Shown here one piece after another: positions 59,437 through 64,000 of a DNA stretch of 64,000 nt. Each line of letters opens with the position of its first letter. Positions within the stretch are counted from its first letter, which is position 1. Below the pieces are notes generated by a model. It was not told the DNA's origin and ran no database searches. It saw only the letters and a list, made by a program, of their open reading frames with translations. The translations under genes and the position numbers were made by a program. The DNA comes from Ctena decussata (Eukaryota; Mollusca; Bivalvia; Lucinida; Lucinidae), in the NCBI GenBank assembly GCA_963989385.1, contig OZ022501.1:84614979-84678978 (forward strand). Reading direction: 5' to 3'.

Positions 59437-60311
59437 GACCTCGATTAAGTTCTCATCTGAAAGACTGAAGGAGAGAGGGATCGAACCTGCGATCCTTGGA
59501 TTGATACTTTGGCGCTACGGTCACTCAGAAGCAAACAGAAAATCACAAAAGTTGATCCCCTTTGTTAAAGCGATAGAAAAAGATAGAGGTGGATCCATAC
59601 ACAGTAGATAGAATTATTTAATCTGTGAAGTGCTGATATGTCATTACCTAAGTGAGACTTGGGGAATGTCTTTGAAACTTAACTGTTCCATCGTAGAATT
59701 AATGCAAGCAGTAAACAAGACTATTTGCATATGCGAATTTCAGTCAGTCCATTCAGCGTCTCCGCGCAGTGTTTTCATAGACTTAGCTGTTCACATACAG
59801 TGTGTATGGACCCCAGCTATAGGCTGTCTGAGCTTTCGCTCTTTAAAAATCGGCGTCCAAATTTTCATATCCCATTCGGCCTAATTTAACCACCTTTTCC
59901 CGCGAGGGGCCTTTAAAGGTTCATTTACAGCATTTACCGTAATTACCTAAAACCAATCAGTGCAAATGTCCTTAATTTTTATGGATACACTTTCAAGGGA
60001 AGCAACTCTGTCATTTTTGTCTCCCTTCTAAAAGGAGAAAAAATCATAAAGAAAAAATATGATCAGCTAGATTTAAGAGTAAACCCATTTTGGAAGGCTT
60101 TAGTGAAGCAAACAGGAAGTCATAAAATGTTGTTTCTTTTTCTTTTCTTTTCATTTCTTTTGTAAAAACGGCGAAGATTAAGACCTACCCATATACATGT
60201 AACTCAAATTCGAACAATTTGTTAAACAAAACAAAACAAAAAAATAACTGCAAGCAAAATGGCAAAAAGTGCAAACACAGATCAAACTGCTCCCAGGAGC
60301 TAGGCGCAGTC
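59437..60311. other. intergenic with tRNA-like and family 3 fragments
   Basis: GGGATCGAACCTGCGATCC near 59476 looks like a decayed minus-strand tRNA-like B box region. Segment 59985-60135 is a family 3 repeat copy (TTTCAAGGGAAGCAACTC, TTTTTGTCTCCCTTCTAAA, GAAGCAAACAGGAAGTCA). Confidence 0.45.
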
Positions 60312-60536
60312 TGGGGCCGTATTCATAAAGCCACTTAAGTCGTTGCTATGCGGTTGCTAAGGCTAAATATCTATAAAGGAGATTCCCTACAACTATAAAA
60401 TTTGGTCTAGAGGAACAGTCTTTGTAAGACTGTTCCTCCAGAGCAAATTTCATAGTTGTAGGGAATCTCCTTCAAAAAAATTTAGCCTTAGCAACAGCAT
60501 AGCAACTACTTAAGTCGTTTTAAGAATACGGCCCCT
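60312..60536. mobile_element. hairpin MITE (GGGGCCGTATTCATAAAG)
   Basis: Left GGGGCCGTATTCAT, GCTAAGGCTAAAT and GGAGATTCCCTACAACTA pair with their complements on the right, around a central AACAGTCTT/AAGACTGTT. About 225 bp and almost wholly self-complementary. Confidence 0.85.
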
Positions 60537-61161
60537 GATCTGTGTCTACACTGCTTGCTCAGGCATCTCTGTCCCAATACTTAGGACCAGTACGGGACCC
60601 ATTTCACTTTAAAGGATATGTAAACCGTACACGGTTGAATAATACAACACTCGCGGGTTAAATTAATTTCATTTAAAATTCTGTGAGAAGTCCCCAACGC
60701 AATTTCGACTTAATTTGGTTGTTACTCGTATGTGTTTGCTTGTAATGTTACAAATATGAAATCTTGCTCGCTTAATCTTTTTACGCCGTTCTATTCATTT
60801 AGACTAATTGCGTGAATGAAAGTTAATATCAGACATTTACATGTTCTATCGCTTGCATGACATCAATACATGTACATGTAGCGGTTGGGTAAAATGAACA
60901 TCCAAACGTTAAAATAAATTCAACGAAATATTCCTTAAATTTGCGAAAAATATGGCACTATATTTTGTCACCGTTTAACAGCCAACGCGTGAGTGCATCT
61001 TTTTATTAATATCCGTCTTCCTGGTCCTGGGCCCGAGAGCATTAAACAATTCAAAATGCTTGCCATTATTGATTTGGCCTCGATATTTCGGAAAAGTGTC
61101 CATTTGGAGACAAGATTGTGCGAAGGATGCGAATTCTCAAATGGAGATACCTTAATTGATA
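60537..61161. other. intergenic, nothing recognised
   Basis: AT-rich, no supported gene. TACATGTACATGTA lies near 60868. Confidence 0.4.
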
Positions 61162-61398
61162 TAAGCCGCGACACGTGAAAACCAACAAAGCGGTAGTGTG
61201 CCCACCGCAGACTCAGATCAGCCTGGGCATCTACATAGTCTGATCAGACTCTTCGCTCAGCGCATAAAAGGTAGGTAAGGGTCCAAGCTATCTCCATGCG
61301 GACAGCGAAGACTCTTATCAGGCTAAGCGGATGCCCAGGCTGACCTGAGTCTGCGCTAGGCGCACAACCACCTTGTTGGTTTCTCGTGTCGCGGCTCA
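61162..61398. mobile_element. palindromic MITE family 1 copy
   Basis: Ends TAAGCCGCGACACGTGAAAA and TTTCTCGTGTCGCGGCTCA with both inner arms. Confidence 0.85.
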
Positions 61399-62579
61399 TG
61401 TTATTTCTGTGCAGAACAAGACTGATCCAGTCATGTGCAATCCTGTAGTTCTTGATTGCCGAAAGCATGGTACATGTTTTCTTTTGCACTTATTTTACTG
61501 CATTGTAAAACATGTAAACAGCAGTGCTTTGAATTTTGTGTCACGCCTTGATGACGTAAGAGTACAAAGACATGATGACGTAATGTAAAAACATCATAGG
61601 TAGCGCACCATCATTTTTTGGACCATGACCAAAAGGAGAGAGGCAAGGGTGCATGGCGGAATTATTTCAATGGTCCCGGACGAAAATATTGAAAGTTGCG
61701 TGGCCGTGCATTAACAGCACGTGAATTTCCTTGTTAATATTCGGCTTTTTGCAGGATAATAGAGGCTATTAAAAGCGTACGAAACTGTTTTTATGCCATA
61801 AAACGCATTATCGTCCGGCGATGTGCCTGTTTTTTTGCGAACAGAGTGGCATACAAATCAAATTCTAAGAAAGAAAAATGTCTTAATTATGTGAACAACA
61901 CCTATATAGTATAACGATTTTTTTTTTTCTGGTTTTCATTAATTTCTGCTGAAACAAATTGTGCCAAAGAAAAAAAAAACAGTTGTAAATGTCATAAAAT
62001 AAGTTTTACACTTTTTTTACTCTCTTTCTTTGCGTATTAAGTAGAAATAAATGTTTTTATAGACACAATTTATTAAATCTTCAAAAAGTTGATACTATTA
62101 CAACATATTTGTTTTTCGTAGTCGACTTTTTTATGGCCTGTACATGTATGATTTTTTATATGAGTTGTGCAAAATGTAAAAGTTTTATTTTCATTGTTGA
62201 ACTTTCCTGAAGTACCATTAAAATTTTAAATATTCGGACAGATAGCTCTAGGCAAACAGTGCAGACCAAGACTAGACTGCTCCCTTAGTGAGATCAGTGT
62301 CAACACTGTTGGCCATTCCGTCTGCATCTTTTGGGAGTATTACTACAAAGTCATTTTTAGGACAACTGCAGTAATTGATAGGTGTCCCATTTTTCTTCTT
62401 TTTTTACGGTTTGAATGTCCAAGGAATCTAGAGTAATTCTTTTCAGCATATCACGCACTTTTAGGCGCAATTAATGATCAACAATGTCTAAACTCAAGAT
62501 GTATGGCACACATTATTTTTATTTTATTTTATTTTTATTTTTTCGTTTATTTATTTATTTTGGGGGGAGGGGGTGGGTA
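61399..62579. other. intergenic, nothing recognised
   Basis: No supported gene. ATGACGTAA occurs at 61552 and 61575 (CRE/ATF-like half-sites). A/T-rich runs to 62550. Confidence 0.4.
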
Positions 62580-62800
62580 GGAGGCTGTAGTAAAAGGGGA
62601 GCAACTTCCGTGAGTACTTATTTGCTTCCTTGTCAACGGAATCATTCTAAAAAGGGATTAAACTCTTAAAGGAAACAATAAGCTCACAGGGGAGCAACTC
62701 TTTCCTTTAACAGTTGACTCCCGTCGAGGAAGAGGCAAAAATGAAAAAAAAGGAAGTTGCTGCCCCTGACAGTGTACCCATTCACCTACATGTCACATCT
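62580..62800. repeat. dispersed repeat family 3 copy
   Basis: GGAGCAACTTCCGTGAGTAC, TTGCTTCCTTGTCAACGGAA, ATTCTAAAAAGGGATTAAAC, GGGGAGCAACTCTTTCC, AGTTGACTCCC and CAGTGTACCCATTCACC. Confidence 0.55.
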
Positions 62801-62813
62801 AAATAATAATTAA

Positions 62814-63054
62814 TGAGCAGCGACACGACAAAACCAACAAAGAAGCGGCATGTGCGCCCAGCGAAGACTCAGATCAGCCTGGACATCCGCCCAGTCTGAT
62901 CAGCGCCTTCGTTGTCCACATGAAGCTAGCTTAGTCGTTTAGCTTCCCTTTCAGTCCAAGCACAGACTCTGATTAGGCTGGGTGGATGCCCAGGCTGATT
63001 TGAGTCTTCGCGTGGCGCATACGCCACTTTGTTGGTTTTGTCCTGTCGGACCTC
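62814..63054. mobile_element. palindromic MITE family 1, diverged copy
   Basis: Begins TGAGCAGCGACACGACAAAA; ends TTTTGTCCTGTCGGACCTC. Inner CAGATCAGCCTGG and CCAGGCTGATTTGAG are kept. Confidence 0.8.
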
Positions 63055-63274
63055 CGGTTAACATTATTTTCGGACAAAATCGTAAACTGTTTACTGCAGA
63101 AAACCTAACACACTGCATCCAAGGCTGTAAGAGCAAACGTTCTTTTCGGCCGTAATGATCCTGAATTTCGACCTAGAGGGAGCAGTTTGCTTAACATTGG
63201 CTTTTCACGAACAATGTGAAACCGACTAACCGACCGATTATTCGAGGAACAGAAAAGGCTATTACCTCGCTTCT

Positions 63275-63390
63275 AGAATGTACCCAGAGAACACTAGACG
63301 TCGAACTGACGTCGCACTGAAGTCGATGTGACGTCGTTACGTGTCATCGACGTCAGTGGGCCGTCATTTCGACTTCTGCTGGGTACAGAT
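63275..63390. repeat. GACGTC-rich palindromic repeat, copy 2
   Basis: TACCCAGAGAACACTAGACGTCG and ..CGACTTCTGCTGGGTA form the outer arms; the interior has GACGTCGCACTGAAGTCGATG, GACGTCGTTACG and CGACGTCAGTGGG. Related to 22295-22402. Confidence 0.6.
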
Positions 63391-63504
63391 CAAGCTGTAT
63401 TTTTGCTGTTGGAAATGACATTTTCAAGGTACAGTAATCCACTTTATGAATGGGAGGCGCTTTTTATGGGATTTGTTTCCCTGAATCAAGATATACATAC
63501 GATT

Positions 63505-63610
63505 GGTGACATGCGATTTTACATCATTTGCAACAGCATTTCAGTCCTAGGAGGACGATGCAAGGGTAATAATGAAAGAGTTTGTACCTTGGAGCTACCG
63601 GGGCTCCTAT
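63505..63610. mobile_element. SINE body, partner of 42.1 kb
   Basis: CATGCGATTTTACATC, CAACAGCATTTCAGTCCTAG, GGACGATGCAAGGGTAATAA and GAGCTACCGGGGCT match the body and end of 42100-42295. Confidence 0.55.
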
Positions 63611-63708
63611 TTTGCAAAAGAGCATACGCGTACATGTATAAAGAGGGGTGACAAGAGGGGTCAAGGTACCCCCTTCTTATCACCCAATAATTTCGAGATG
63701 CATGGTGC

Positions 63709-63830
63709 CCCCCCCCCCCCCCACACACACACACATCCCGCCCCCCCCCACCCCCAAATAAAAAAAAAGATATGTTGTCTAAAGAGGTTTGCCCCTCCCC
63801 CCTCACACAAACACACACACGCAGACCTCG
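63709..63830. repeat. C-rich and CA-rich low-complexity DNA
   Basis: Poly-C runs at 63709-63721 and 63741-63749, CA runs near 63722-63733 and 63808-63820. The open frames here (TH/PP or GGG repeats) are artefacts. Confidence 0.85.
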
Positions 63831-64000
63831 TCCGATTATTGAGAACCTTCGTACTACACCACTGGAGAGGAAACCAAAATAGATCTCAGCAGATATTATA
63901 CATGTAAAAGGAGACATTACAACAGGAGCAACCAAATGAAAGGGATATAATAACAGTCGCCTAAAGAGAGGAATAGAATAAAAGTAAGTGTGGTAACTTA

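Noticed and set aside
63519..63935. 138- and 111-codon frames at the right edge
   Set aside because: Driven by poly-C and CA runs (Gly- or Pro/His-rich); not protein-like.

Overview
The window looks like nuclear DNA of a bivalve mollusc, possibly a venerid-type clam. It is AT-rich, gene-poor and intron-bearing, with no bacterial-type operons. It is full of short palindromic DNA elements, tRNA-derived SINE-like units, microsatellites and tandem arrays. The organism call rests on this style of genome and on a molluscan-type TRIM gene pair; it is an inference.

Two real protein-coding genes can be supported, and they are divergent paralogues. TRIM-A (minus strand, exons 33469-32404 and 30999-30092, 657 codons) and TRIM-B (plus strand, exons 39976-40547, 42343-42785, 43897-44007 and 46050-46966, 680 codons) both encode RING, B-box 1, B-box 2, coiled coil and an NHL-like beta-propeller. 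All splice junctions fit GT-AG and keep frame. Each RING lacks one zinc ligand, a different one in each paralogue, and B-box 1 of TRIM-B has lost its histidines. A decayed copy of the last TRIM exon lies about 1.1 kb downstream of TRIM-B.

Layout. 1-23.3 kb: intergenic DNA with MITEs, hairpins, a SINE with a hairpin tail, an 86-bp near-perfect palindrome and a 36-bp tandem array. 23.3-30.0 kb: a 6.7-kb foldback element with long inverted ends, holding arrays of TCAAGGTCA-type motifs and RFX-type X-boxes; it ends about 70 bp beyond the TRIM-A stop codon. 30.1-33.5 kb: TRIM-A. 33.5-40 kb: head-to-head intergenic space with a LINE fragment and MITEs. 40-47.2 kb: TRIM-B, whose introns are mostly mobile DNA, including a 1155-bp inverted-repeat element that starts 7 bp after the first 5' splice GTAAGT. 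48-49.1 kb: TRIM pseudogene and a duplicated MITE. 49.2-59.4 kb: a 10.2-kb element with CACTG...CAGTG ends and GAC target duplications, typical of CACTA/EnSpm, with forkhead-like GTAAATA subterminal arrays and other elements nested inside. 59.4-64 kb: more MITEs, hairpins and low-complexity DNA.

The TRIM proteins probably act in the cytoplasm in ubiquitin-linked or scaffolding roles, possibly innate immunity, but the defective RINGs make ligase activity uncertain. No transposase long enough to be functional was seen, so all elements here appear non-autonomous.
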